From NCBI GenBank assembly GCA_028689775.1, contig JAQVCM010000003.1, positions 1 to 64,000 of the forward strand: a DNA stretch of 64,000 bases, read 5' to 3'. The DNA comes from Crocinitomicaceae bacterium. Its GTDB lineage: Bacteria; Bacteroidota; Bacteroidia; Flavobacteriales_D; Crocinitomicaceae. A program made the translations under genes and the position numbers. Under the pieces are notes generated by a model, which was given only the letters and a program-made list of their open reading frames with translations, made no database searches and was not told the DNA's origin. Positions 42,836 through 50,394 of this stretch are shown here, piece by piece (positions within the stretch are counted from its first letter, which is position 1; each line of letters starts with the position of its first letter).

Positions 42836-44923
42836 TTAGCGAATTAAAGCAACGTGACCTAGTTTTTCAATTTGATCAACTCCTTCTACAATTCCATATC
42901 TCATTTTCCAGATGTATTCACCTTCTTGGGCATCTTGCCCTTTGAAAGTTCCATTCCAACCAATCTGAATATCAACTGTTTCAAAAACGATTTCTCCCCA
43001 ACGATTGAAAATGGTCAAACTATATTTTGTTGGATCGATGGCGTCCCCGAATTTAGGAATGAATACTTGATTCATTTCATCACCGTTTGGCGTGAATGCA
43101 TTGGGAACGTAAATACTTGGAATGGCTTTGAAATAGATGATCATCGATGCTGTGTCTGAACAACCTTCGTTATTCGTTGCTACCAAAGTAACTATTTGAT
43201 TCGCTAATGAAAATGGATCAAATGAATGCGTAGTAGAGAATTCAGTACTGTAAGTTCCATCGCCAAAATTCCATTCAAAAATGCTAGCTCCGATGGATTG
43301 ATTGGTAAATTCAACCGTGCTTTTTTCTGAGTCAATTTGATCTATATTACTTGTAAATTGAACGTCTGGTAAAGAACTAACACAAATAAAATCATTGAAA
43401 GTTACTGAAGTAATACAACCGTTTGGAGATGTTGCTGTTAAAGTAATATCATTGCATCCAGCAGTTATAAACGTATGATTTGGTGCTGATAAATTGCTAC
43501 TCGCGCCATCGCTGAATGACCATTGATAGCCATTGTTTCCAGAAGTAAAGTTTTCAAACTGCACCATTACTGGACTACAACCAGTTGTCAGATCAGCAGA
43601 AAAATCAACCTTTGGTAATTCTTCTACCGTAACGGTAATTTGATCTGTTCCGGCACACGAACCAGTACTTGTAACTGTATACGTGTTGGTTTCCGTTGGA
43701 ATAAATGGAATTCCGTTTACAACATTCTGATCCCAGGAAAAATTAGTTGCTCCAGTTGCGGATAAAGTCACGGAACTTCCTGCACACACCACAAGATCAT
43801 TTCCTGCAGAGATTGAACTTGGATTCACACTTACTAAAACAGATTCTGTTGAACTACAATTTCCATTATATCCTGTAACTTGATAGCTTGTTGTTACGCT
43901 TGGAGAAACGATAGCGGAACTATTTGTCCCCAATCCATTTGACCAAAGATAGGTATTAGCGCCGTTCGCATTCAATGTAACGGTATCGCCAATGCACATT
44001 GAAATTGCAGGTGAAACGGTTAAATCAGGATTGCTATTGACTTCAATTTGGTAGGTGACTTCTGTGCCAAAAACATCAATTCCACATTGCGTTTTACGAG
44101 GTTTTACTTTTATTTGATAAGTTCCTGCAGCTGCAGTTCCCCAATCGATGGTCATTGCATTCGAATTAGAAGTATTGTTTGGAGTTGTGAAACTTGCTCC
44201 AGTCGGCAAGCCGCTCCAGTCATAACTAATACCAGAAATTATATCGGTAGATAAGTTACTTGTTGATCCAGCACAAATCTGAGAATCGCCCGTGATATTT
44301 AAAACAGGATTAAAAACTGTGTTCAGGGAAGGCGTTGAGATCGAAACATCATCGACAAAAAGCAATTCATCACTTCGATTGGTCGGGATTTTCAATTCAA
44401 AAGAAAACGAATTGACACAAGTTGAAATCGTGTATGTGTATTGTTGAGCAGCAGTTCGGATGTTAAAGTTTGCATTCACATTTCCAACAGCAATGATGAT
44501 TGGTACTTGCGGAATTCCATCTAGGATTGGAACGAATGATAAATCTTCTCCAGCATCCCAACCAGTACCAGCACATTGTGGAAAACGAGAACCCCAATGA
44601 AAAGTTAATGTTCTGATGTATTCATTACTTGATGCAATGTTTACAGGTTGAAATGTAATTTTATTTTCAACAACTGTTCCGTTTCCACTTCCGCCATCGT
44701 AACAACTTCCGCCACCAGTATTTCCTCCAACTACGATGGATTTTGTACCTGTAACTTTGTTTGCAATTGCATTTGCTTGGACCAACGCGCTGGAACTTGC
44801 ACCAGTAGTTGTAAAATTCCAAGTGTCTCCGATTTCATTTCCTTGAAAATTTAGGATTACTTGCGAGCTGGCAAATTGGATAAAAAACAACGCATTCAAA
44901 ACAATAAAAGAGAAAATCTTCAC
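42836..44923 (-). CDS. Secreted PKD/Ig-repeat adhesin with type IX (CHU_C) sorting domain
   Basis: The 695 residues begin with a signal segment (KIFSFIVLNALFFIQFASSQ) after GTG 44923. A frame from ATG 44992 would add 23 residues before it. A jelly-roll-like N-terminal region (about 20-215) precedes Ig-like repeats (ICAGSTSNLSTDI, MCIGDTVTLNA, VCAGSSVTLSA). Then come PKD-type repeats (YQWSFSDGASS, FEWNFGDGTYS) and a gliding-motility-associated C-terminal domain (SIYVPNAFTPNGDEMNQVF, IFNRWGEIVFE). It is an outer-surface adhesin or secreted protein. The ligand is unknown. Confidence 0.87.
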   Translation of the reverse strand: MKIFSFIVLNALFFIQFASSQVILNFQGNEIGDTWNFTTTGASSSALVQANAIANKVTGTKSIVVGGNTGGGSCYDGGSGNGTVVENKITFQPVNIASSNEYIRTLTFHWGSRFPQCAGTGWDAGEDLSFVPILDGIPQVPIIIAVGNVNANFNIRTAAQQYTYTISTCVNSFSFELKIPTNRSDELLFVDDVSISTPSLNTVFNPVLNITGDSQICAGSTSNLSTDIISGISYDWSGLPTGASFTTPNNTSNSNAMTIDWGTAAAGTYQIKVKPRKTQCGIDVFGTEVTYQIEVNSNPDLTVSPAISMCIGDTVTLNANGANTYLWSNGLGTNSSAIVSPSVTTSYQVTGYNGNCSSTESVLVSVNPSSISAGNDLVVCAGSSVTLSATGATNFSWDQNVVNGIPFIPTETNTYTVTSTGSCAGTDQITVTVEELPKVDFSADLTTGCSPVMVQFENFTSGNNGYQWSFSDGASSNLSAPNHTFITAGCNDITLTATSPNGCITSVTFNDFICVSSLPDVQFTSNIDQIDSEKSTVEFTNQSIGASIFEWNFGDGTYSTEFSTTHSFDPFSLANQIVTLVATNNEGCSDTASMIIYFKAIPSIYVPNAFTPNGDEMNQVFIPKFGDAIDPTKYSLTIFNRWGEIVFETVDIQIGWNGTFKGQDAQEGEYIWKMRYGIVEGVDQIEKLGHVALIR

Positions 44924-44999
44924 GTCAAAAAAGTCAATATGTATGTTGCAATTGGTTTCAACAACTACTTGTCTCAAGGAGATCAATCGCATTTCGGTG

Positions 45000-45007
45000 C
45001 AAAGTTA
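45000..45007 (-). promoter_or_regulatory. -7 promoter element (TAACTTTG) of the PKD-repeat adhesin gene
   Basis: The minus strand reads TAACTTTG, a full match to TANNTTTG. It is only seven bases before ATG 44992 and 76 bases before GTG 44923. The start choice therefore affects whether the gene is nearly leaderless. Confidence 0.55.
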
Positions 45008-45335
45008 CGACGAATATATTTTCGATCAGATGACCTATGTTATCATATTATGAACATTTTATCTTTTAGAGCAATTCAATTGTTTAAATCTATTTGGTTC
45101 ATTTTTCCTCTTAAAATAGATGAAGATTTGAAATTTATTTTCAGTTTTTATAAATGTTTAAATAATTATATATCAATGCTATATCCGTTTATAATTACTT
45201 ATATTCGTTTAACAAACAAATACAAGTGTTTAATAACCGAATAAAGATTTCAACTCAACTCAACTTTGCAATGTCAAACAACAACACTGACAAATTAAAA
45301 ATTCAATTATTTACAAACTATTAAAAACACAAATT
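45008..45335. other. AT-rich intergenic region upstream of the ssb array
   Basis: These 328 bases hold no supportable gene. They are strongly AT-rich and include the near-consensus CAACTTTG at 45261-45268 (one mismatch to TANNTTTG), a likely promoter for the first ssb gene 68 bases downstream. Confidence 0.4.
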
Positions 45336-45707
45336 ATGAGCACGTTAAGAAACAAAGTAACATTGATCGGTCGCATCGGAGCGAAAGCAGAAATCCAAAC
45401 TTTAAATGGTGGATACGTCATCACCCGAATTTCACTAGCAACAAACGAGGGTTACAAAACAAAAGATGGTGAGTGGAAAGAAAACACACAATGGCACAAC
45501 TTGGTATTGTGGGGAAAAGCAGCAGAGTCTTTTGTTAAAGTGACTGATAAAGGATCTGAAGTAATGGTAGAAGGGAAGCTTGTCAACAAGCAGTACGAAA
45601 CAAAATCAGGAGAGAAACGATATTCTACTGAAATAGATGTGGCTGATTTTTTACTCATCAAAAAAATTGAGAAAGACACTTCTGAGGCTGCTGCCGCGAA
45701 AAAGTAA
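45336..45707 (+). CDS. ssb: Single-stranded DNA-binding protein, array member 1
   Basis: The 123 residues have the SSB OB-fold: MSTLRNKVTLIGRIGAKAEI, then GGYVITRISLATNEG, the aromatic WKENTQWHNLVLWGKAAE, and VEGKLVNKQYETKSGEKRY. Trp and Tyr contact DNA in the family. It ends in EAAAAKK instead of the acidic SSB tip, so it may lack the usual partner-binding peptide. A terminator hairpin (45718) separates it from the next paralogue, but the array is tightly packed. Confidence 0.92.
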   Translation: MSTLRNKVTLIGRIGAKAEIQTLNGGYVITRISLATNEGYKTKDGEWKENTQWHNLVLWGKAAESFVKVTDKGSEVMVEGKLVNKQYETKSGEKRYSTEIDVADFLLIKKIEKDTSEAAAAKK

Positions 45708-45717
45708 ACTGTAAAAC

Positions 45718-45757
45718 AAAGCGTACTTTCTTTCAATTGAACGGAAGTACGCTTTAA
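45718..45757 (+). terminator. Terminator between the first and second ssb paralogues
   Basis: A perfect 11-bp stem, AAAGCGTACTT with AAGTACGCTTT, encloses a 16-base loop. The trailing tract is short, so it may be an attenuator or processing site more than a full terminator. Confidence 0.65.
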
Positions 45758-45786
45758 AACAAAACAATCACTAAAAATTAATTGCT

Positions 45787-46101
45787 ATGAATCACGTAAA
45801 TTTAATCGGTAAAATCACCTCAGAACCAAAAGTAGTTTTATTACAAAACGGTCAAAAAATAGCTCAGTTTTCTATGTCAACGCAAGAGTCCTATTTAGAT
45901 CAAGAGGGAAATTTAAAAAACAGAAAACAATGGCACCAAATCAGTGCTTGGGGGAATTGGGTTCATGTATTGGAACAATTAGGAACAATCGGACTCAGCC
46001 TTGCGATAGAAGGAAAGTTAGTGTCTCGTTTTTACAAAACTAAAACTGGCGATCGAAAAGTGGTCACCGAAGTAGAAGTGAATGATTTAGTAGTTCTATA
46101 A
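45787..46101 (+). CDS. Single-stranded DNA-binding protein, array member 2
   Basis: The 104 residues have the same OB-fold plan as the first member: MNHVNLIGKITSEPKVVLLQ, KIAQFSMSTQES, KQWHQISAWGNWVHVLEQLG, and IEGKLVSRFYKTKTGDRKV. It ends right after the fold, with no linker or acidic tip. It is a diverged paralogue of its neighbours. It lies 16 bases before the third member and is likely co-transcribed with it. Confidence 0.88.
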   Translation: MNHVNLIGKITSEPKVVLLQNGQKIAQFSMSTQESYLDQEGNLKNRKQWHQISAWGNWVHVLEQLGTIGLSLAIEGKLVSRFYKTKTGDRKVVTEVEVNDLVVL

Positions 46102-46117
46102 TTTAAAATTGAATCAG

Positions 46118-46423
46118 ATGAGAAATCAAGTTACACTAATCGGGAATATGGGAGATATTCCTCAGATTACCAATTTTGAAAATGGCGGAAAAGTTGCTCG
46201 TTTTAATTTAGCAACTTCAGCACCAAGTATGAAAGGTGAAAAAACAGCAGAATGGCATCGATTGTTTGCATTTGGAAATCTAGCTCAGTTCATCGAAAAT
46301 TTCGGAGGTAAAGGGAAGCGCATTGCAATCACTGGAAGATTGGTTAATCGAACCTACTTATCCAAAGACGGTCAACCCCGAAAAATTTCAGAAGTTGAAA
46401 TCAGAAATATAATCGGATTGTAA
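46118..46423 (+). CDS. Single-stranded DNA-binding protein, array member 3
   Basis: The 101 residues start at ATG 46118 (MRNQVTLIGNMGDIPQI). A TTG at 46109 adds only three residues before it. The OB-fold motifs are GGKVARFNLATSAPSMKG, then EWHRLFAFGNLAQFIENFG and ITGRLVNRTYLSKDGQPRK. It too lacks the acidic C-terminal tip. Several core residues differ from members 1 and 2, so the three may have different partners or DNA affinities. A strong terminator follows at 46487. Confidence 0.86.
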   Translation: MRNQVTLIGNMGDIPQITNFENGGKVARFNLATSAPSMKGEKTAEWHRLFAFGNLAQFIENFGGKGKRIAITGRLVNRTYLSKDGQPRKISEVEIRNIIGL

Positions 46424-46486
46424 CACTTTTTGATAACCAAACACCATCACCACTTTCACAAAAAACCGATTACGATATGCGGTTTA

Positions 46487-46520
46487 AATCCTCAAGTTCA
46501 CTGCTTGGGGATTTTTTTTT
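46487..46520 (+). terminator. Terminator after the ssb array
   Basis: The stem AATCCTCAAG pairs with CTTGGGGATT around a 7-base loop, followed by nine T. Confidence 0.88.
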
Positions 46521-46641
46521 GCAGTTTGATTGGAAAGTAGTGCGAAAAATGTGATTTATACAACTTATAGCAAAAATAATACAAGGTTATATCCGCTAAT
46601 TAGTTGCACCTTTGATACAATCAAATAAATCCCAGAAAACC

Positions 46642-47226
46642 TTGAAATTGTATATCAAATACATGGTCAGCAATCGCTGTAAAATTATGGTAAAGGAAGA
46701 GTTGAAAAAACTCGGACTTCACTTCATGGTCGTCGATTTGGGTGAAGTAGAAATCATGGAAGATATCACAGCTGAACAACGCGTTGAGCTTCAAGTTGCA
46801 CTGCATGAATCCGGTCTGGAATTGATGGACGATAAAAGAGCGATTTTGATTCAAAAAATAAAGAATGTGATCATTGAAATGGTACATCATTCTGACGAAG
46901 TGATTAAAACAAAATTTTCAGAATACTTGACTTCTAAATTGGATTACGATTATACGTATCTCGCTAATTTGTTTTCAGAAGTTCAAGGAACGACTATTGC
47001 GCAGTTTCTGATATCGCACAAAGTGGAACGAATCAAAGAATTGATTATTTACGATGAATTGAGCATTTCAGAAATTGCTTGGAAGATGAATTACAGTAGC
47101 GTTGCCCATTTATCGAACCAATTTAAAAAAGTGACCGGTTTGACACCTTCGCATTTTAGGCAATTAAAAGATAAAAGAAGAAGTCCGATTGAAGAAATTG
47201 GTAACGATAAAACCCAAAAGAATTAA
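46642..47226 (+). CDS. AraC-type regulator with degenerate metal-binding (HMA-like) N-terminus
   Basis: The 194 residues combine two modules. The N-terminus (LKLYIKYMVSNRCKIMVKEE, then LKKLGLHFMVVDLGEVEI) has the look of heavy-metal-associated (HMA) folds, in which MVCxRC carries paired Cys. Here the first Cys is Ser (MVSNRC), so metal binding is doubtful. The C-terminus (about 100-175) is an AraC helix-turn-helix pair (TYLANLFSEVQGTTIAQFLI, then LSISEIAWKMNYSSVAHLSN and KKVTGLTPSHFRQLK). The start is uncertain: TTG 46642 fits the family opening, and ATG 46663 is an alternative. It ends one base before the hybrid kinase gene. Confidence 0.78.
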   Translation: MKLYIKYMVSNRCKIMVKEELKKLGLHFMVVDLGEVEIMEDITAEQRVELQVALHESGLELMDDKRAILIQKIKNVIIEMVHHSDEVIKTKFSEYLTSKLDYDYTYLANLFSEVQGTTIAQFLISHKVERIKELIIYDELSISEIAWKMNYSSVAHLSNQFKKVTGLTPSHFRQLKDKRRSPIEEIGNDKTQKN

Positions 47227-47227
47227 G

Positions 47228-49234
47228 ATGAAATCAGCTATTAAACACGATTCCCAATATACACGAAGTTTGATTGAAGCAAGCTTAGATCCTTTGGTGA
47301 CCATCAACGCGGAAGGAAAAATAACGGATATGAATGAAGCGACTGTCAATGTAATTGGTATGACGCGTAAGGAATTAACCGGTACAGATTTCTTTGATTA
47401 TTTTACGGATCCACAGAAAGCACGTGAAGTTTATCAAGAGGTTTTCGCCAATGGATCCGTAACAGATTCTCCGCTTTGTCTTCGTGACAGCAACGATAAA
47501 TTAACCGATGTTTTATTGAACGGTTCGGTTTATAAAGATGATTGTGGGAACGTAATGGGCGTGGTGATTGTTGCACGAGATGTGACGGAACGAAACCGAA
47601 GCGAACAGGAATTGATTGAAGCCAAAGTGTTTGCTGAAATGGCGTCTTCAGTTGCCGAAATTGCAAAAATAAAAGCTGAAAACGCGATGCTGAAAGCAGA
47701 GGATGCCGTTAAAGCAAAGCAACAGTTTTTGTCCAACATGAGTCATGAAATTCGAACACCGATGAATTCCATTTTGGGTTTTACCAAAGTGATTTTAAAA
47801 ACGGAATTAACAGCGAAACAAAAAGAATATTTATCTGCCATCAAATTAAGCGGCGATGCGATGATCGTTTTAATCAATGACATTTTAGATTTGGCGCAAG
47901 TTGATTCTGGAAAAATGATCTTTGAAGAAACTCCTTTTAGATTGTCTAACTCGATTTCAACGATGTTACATCTATTTGAAACCAAAATTCAAGAACAAAA
48001 TTTAAAATTAGTTGAGGAATACGATACACGGATTCCAGCTGTGATTTTAGGTGATGCCATTCGATTACATCAAATATTTATCAATTTGGTAAGTAATGCA
48101 GTAAAGTTTACTTCCAAGGGAAAAATAGTTTTCAGTACCAGAATGGTTCGCGAAGACAAAGAAAATATACTCATTGAATTTTCAGTTTCAGATACTGGAA
48201 TTGGAATTTCTCCTGAAAACAGGGAATTAATCTTTGATAATTTTCAACAAGCAACTAATAGTACTTCCAGGTTATATGGTGGAACTGGTTTGGGACTTGC
48301 GATCGTTAAAAAATTAGTTGAATCTCAAGGTGGACAAATCAATGTGTACAGCGTTTTGGGTGAAGGAACGACTTTTAGTTTTTCATTGAACTTTAAGAAA
48401 ACCAACAAAAAAGCCAAACAAGATGTAGAATATTTGGAAATGGATGAAGCCATTCAAAACATCAAAGTATTGGTGGTAGAAGACATTCCTTTGAATCAAT
48501 TGTTGATGAAAGCGATTTTGGATGAATTTGGTTTTGAGAGAGAATTTGCTGAAAATGGAAGAGTTGCTATTGAAATGCTTGAGAAAAATGAATATGATGT
48601 GATCTTAATGGATTTACAAATGCCAGAAATGAATGGTTTCGAGGCAACGACTCACATTCGAGAAGTTATGAAATTGAGCACACCAATCATTGCTTTGACA
48701 GCAGATGTAACCACAGTTGATTTTAAAAAATGTGTTGAAATTGGGATGAACGACTACATTGCAAAACCAGTGGACGAGCGAATTTTGTATAGTAAAATTG
48801 TGCATTTAGTTTCGAATCATGCGGAGCAAGAAGAAATAGAAGCGAGCAGCACCAAAGAAATTGTTATTGAATTGGAAAAGAGCATTAACTTAGAATATTT
48901 AGATCGATGTACACGATCAAATACAGGATTGATGTCTGAAATGATTTCCATTTATTTGGAGCAAACGCCACCTTTAATTGCATTGATGAAAAAAAGCCTG
49001 AACGAAAAGGATTGGGAGTCTTTAGGCGCAGCATCTCACAAAATGATTCCTTCTTTTTCAATCGTTGGAATGAGTGAAGAATATGAAGAAATGGCAGTCA
49101 AAATTCAAGATTTCGCTAATTCGCAACATCAAGAAGAAGAAATTAGTGAGATGCTGGATAAACTGGAAGTAGTTTGTGAACAAGCTTATTTAGAACTGAG
49201 AGAAGAATTACTTACTTTAAAAATGATAAAATGA
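47228..49234 (+). CDS. Hybrid sensor histidine kinase (PAS-HisKA-HATPase-REC-HPt)
   Basis: This 668-residue cytosolic protein contains all phosphorelay modules. A PAS domain spans about residues 15-130 (SLIEASLDPLVTINAEGKIT). HisKA has the phospho-accepting His in NMSHEIRTPMN near 173. HATPase covers 275-395 (NLVSNAVKFTSKG, GTGLGLAIVKKL). A receiver domain has Asp in VILMDLQMPEMNG near 461. An HPt-like region has His in AASHKMIPSF near 604. No membrane helix is present, so a cytosolic signal is expected. It begins one base after the regulator gene and overlaps the response regulator by four bases. The regulator may be its partner or output. Confidence 0.92.
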   Translation: MKSAIKHDSQYTRSLIEASLDPLVTINAEGKITDMNEATVNVIGMTRKELTGTDFFDYFTDPQKAREVYQEVFANGSVTDSPLCLRDSNDKLTDVLLNGSVYKDDCGNVMGVVIVARDVTERNRSEQELIEAKVFAEMASSVAEIAKIKAENAMLKAEDAVKAKQQFLSNMSHEIRTPMNSILGFTKVILKTELTAKQKEYLSAIKLSGDAMIVLINDILDLAQVDSGKMIFEETPFRLSNSISTMLHLFETKIQEQNLKLVEEYDTRIPAVILGDAIRLHQIFINLVSNAVKFTSKGKIVFSTRMVREDKENILIEFSVSDTGIGISPENRELIFDNFQQATNSTSRLYGGTGLGLAIVKKLVESQGGQINVYSVLGEGTTFSFSLNFKKTNKKAKQDVEYLEMDEAIQNIKVLVVEDIPLNQLLMKAILDEFGFEREFAENGRVAIEMLEKNEYDVILMDLQMPEMNGFEATTHIREVMKLSTPIIALTADVTTVDFKKCVEIGMNDYIAKPVDERILYSKIVHLVSNHAEQEEIEASSTKEIVIELEKSINLEYLDRCTRSNTGLMSEMISIYLEQTPPLIALMKKSLNEKDWESLGAASHKMIPSFSIVGMSEEYEEMAVKIQDFANSQHQEEEISEMLDKLEVVCEQAYLELREELLTLKMIK

Positions 49235-49662
49235 AAGCCGACAAAATCAAACTTTTCCTGGTAGATGACGATGTTTTGCTTTTAAAGATGTTGGAAATAC
49301 AGTTTCTTGATGAAGGAAACTTTATAGTTGAAACTTTTCCAACTGGTGAGGCTTGCATTGAGAAATTAGCAGAGAATCCTGATGCTATCATTTTAGATTA
49401 TCATTTGGATGGAATCGACAAATCTGCCATGAATGGAATCGAAACCTTGGATAAAATCAAAGCTTTTAATTCAGAGATTCCCGTGGTGATTCTTTCATCT
49501 CAAGATAAAATTGAAGTTGCCATCAAATGCATGCACCACAATGCGTTTGATTATGTCGTTAAAAGCGAAACAGCTTTTATTCGGCTACAAAAAATAATCA
49601 CCGCCATTATGCACACCAAAAAAATGCAAAAGGAATTGAAATGGTACATGGATCGCATGTAG
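49231..49662 (+). CDS. Single-domain response regulator
   Basis: The 143-residue receiver domain has LFLVDDDVLLLKMLEIQFLD (acidic pair), the phospho-acceptor Asp in AIILDYHLDG near residue 56, Ser in VVILSSQDKIE, and the conserved Lys in YVVKSETAF near residue 110. No DNA-binding output follows. The ATGA overlap with the upstream kinase means translational coupling. Phosphate probably flows from the HPt of the kinase to this protein or back. The effector is likely the AraC-type regulator or another protein not in the window. Confidence 0.9.
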   Translation: MKADKIKLFLVDDDVLLLKMLEIQFLDEGNFIVETFPTGEACIEKLAENPDAIILDYHLDGIDKSAMNGIETLDKIKAFNSEIPVVILSSQDKIEVAIKCMHHNAFDYVVKSETAFIRLQKIITAIMHTKKMQKELKWYMDRM

Positions 49663-49737
49663 TTGAATGAAAGAAATGTCAGAATTGATGATGCGCTTTC
49701 TTCGTAATTCTGTGATTTTTCATTACTTTTAGCTATA

Positions 49738-49946
49738 AACCTGAGTTCGATTATTCCATCGGATTTATATCGCTGATTATGAAGCTATAAGAAACTATTC
49801 AAAATTATCTTGGTTCAGCTTTCCAATAAATGGCATCCTACTTCGTCATTTTAAATAAAAATAGTCCACTGTTTTTTATTTAGAATTTCTCGTATTATAC
49901 TCATTCATTGAAATATAAATCTCAATTTTACAACGGAACTCAGGTT
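49738..49946 (-). repeat. MITE-like non-coding element, copy B (inverted relative to copy A)
   Basis: This 209-bp segment is the reverse complement of the element at 4881-5088. Both ends are intact inverted repeats: AACCTGAGTTC at the left and GAACTCAGGTT at the right. ATA on both outer flanks could be a 3-bp target duplication. The internal A/T hairpin is kept, with compensating changes in its stem and loop. It has no coding capacity. It lies between the response regulator (49662) and a small broken gene (49971). Confidence 0.78.
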
Positions 49947-49970
49947 ATAAAACATTAAAAACAAACAAGT

Positions 49971-50206
49971 ATGGAAACAATAGAATTAATACCAAATAAC
50001 ACACTGATTACTGCCACACCTGAAGAAGGAAGACAATTGGCTGTGAAAATGGCACGGTTATTATCAAGTTAACACAACCTGATGCAGATAAGCGACAAGA
50101 GCAACGAGAAGTATATGCCAACGATCCAATCATGTTGATTCAAATTGGTCAAACGGTTGCGATGGAATTTGCCACCATTGCCAAAGCAAATAATTATTGG
50201 AAGTAA
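49971..50206 (+). pseudogene. Small hypothetical gene with a frameshift
   Basis: From ATG 49971 the frame gives METIELIPNNTLITATPEEG and stops after about 33 codons. An offset frame continues the protein-like sequence without a gap (NGTVIIKLTQPDADKRQEQR, then a VAMEFATIAKAN helix) to TAA 50204. The break falls in the run GTGAAAATGG near 50045, where one A appears to be missing. Joined, the product would have about 78 residues. I do not know its family. A sequencing error or a programmed shift are alternatives. Confidence 0.5.
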
Positions 50207-50224
50207 GATTCCTGAAAAATACGG

Positions 50225-50259
50225 AAACCGATGTAAGTGAAAGCTTCATCGGTTTTTTT
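50225..50259 (+). terminator. Terminator after the frameshifted small gene
   Basis: The stem AAACCGATG with CATCGGTTT, a 13-base loop and a T-run lie 19 bases after the stop. A strong terminator suggests the upstream gene was transcribed and recently functional. Confidence 0.88.
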
Positions 50260-50394
50260 GTTGAGATGCATGTCGCTTGACTTTTTTACAGGTTTATTGC
50301 AACTATTCATTGGAAAAATGTAACACTTTATTTTTAGAATGTGGTCACTTTTGTAGTGTTGTAATATTTCTTTTACAGCATAAAATTGGATTAA

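Noticed and set aside
44861..45244. Rightward frame of 127 codons upstream of the ssb array
   Set aside because: It runs across the start of the divergent adhesin gene and an AT-rich spacer. No motif, and it includes the adhesin signal-peptide region in antisense.
50040..50050. Programmed -1 frameshift in the small gene at 49971-50206
   Set aside because: The GAAAATG site is not a classical slippery heptamer and no downstream stem is evident. A one-base deletion is simpler.
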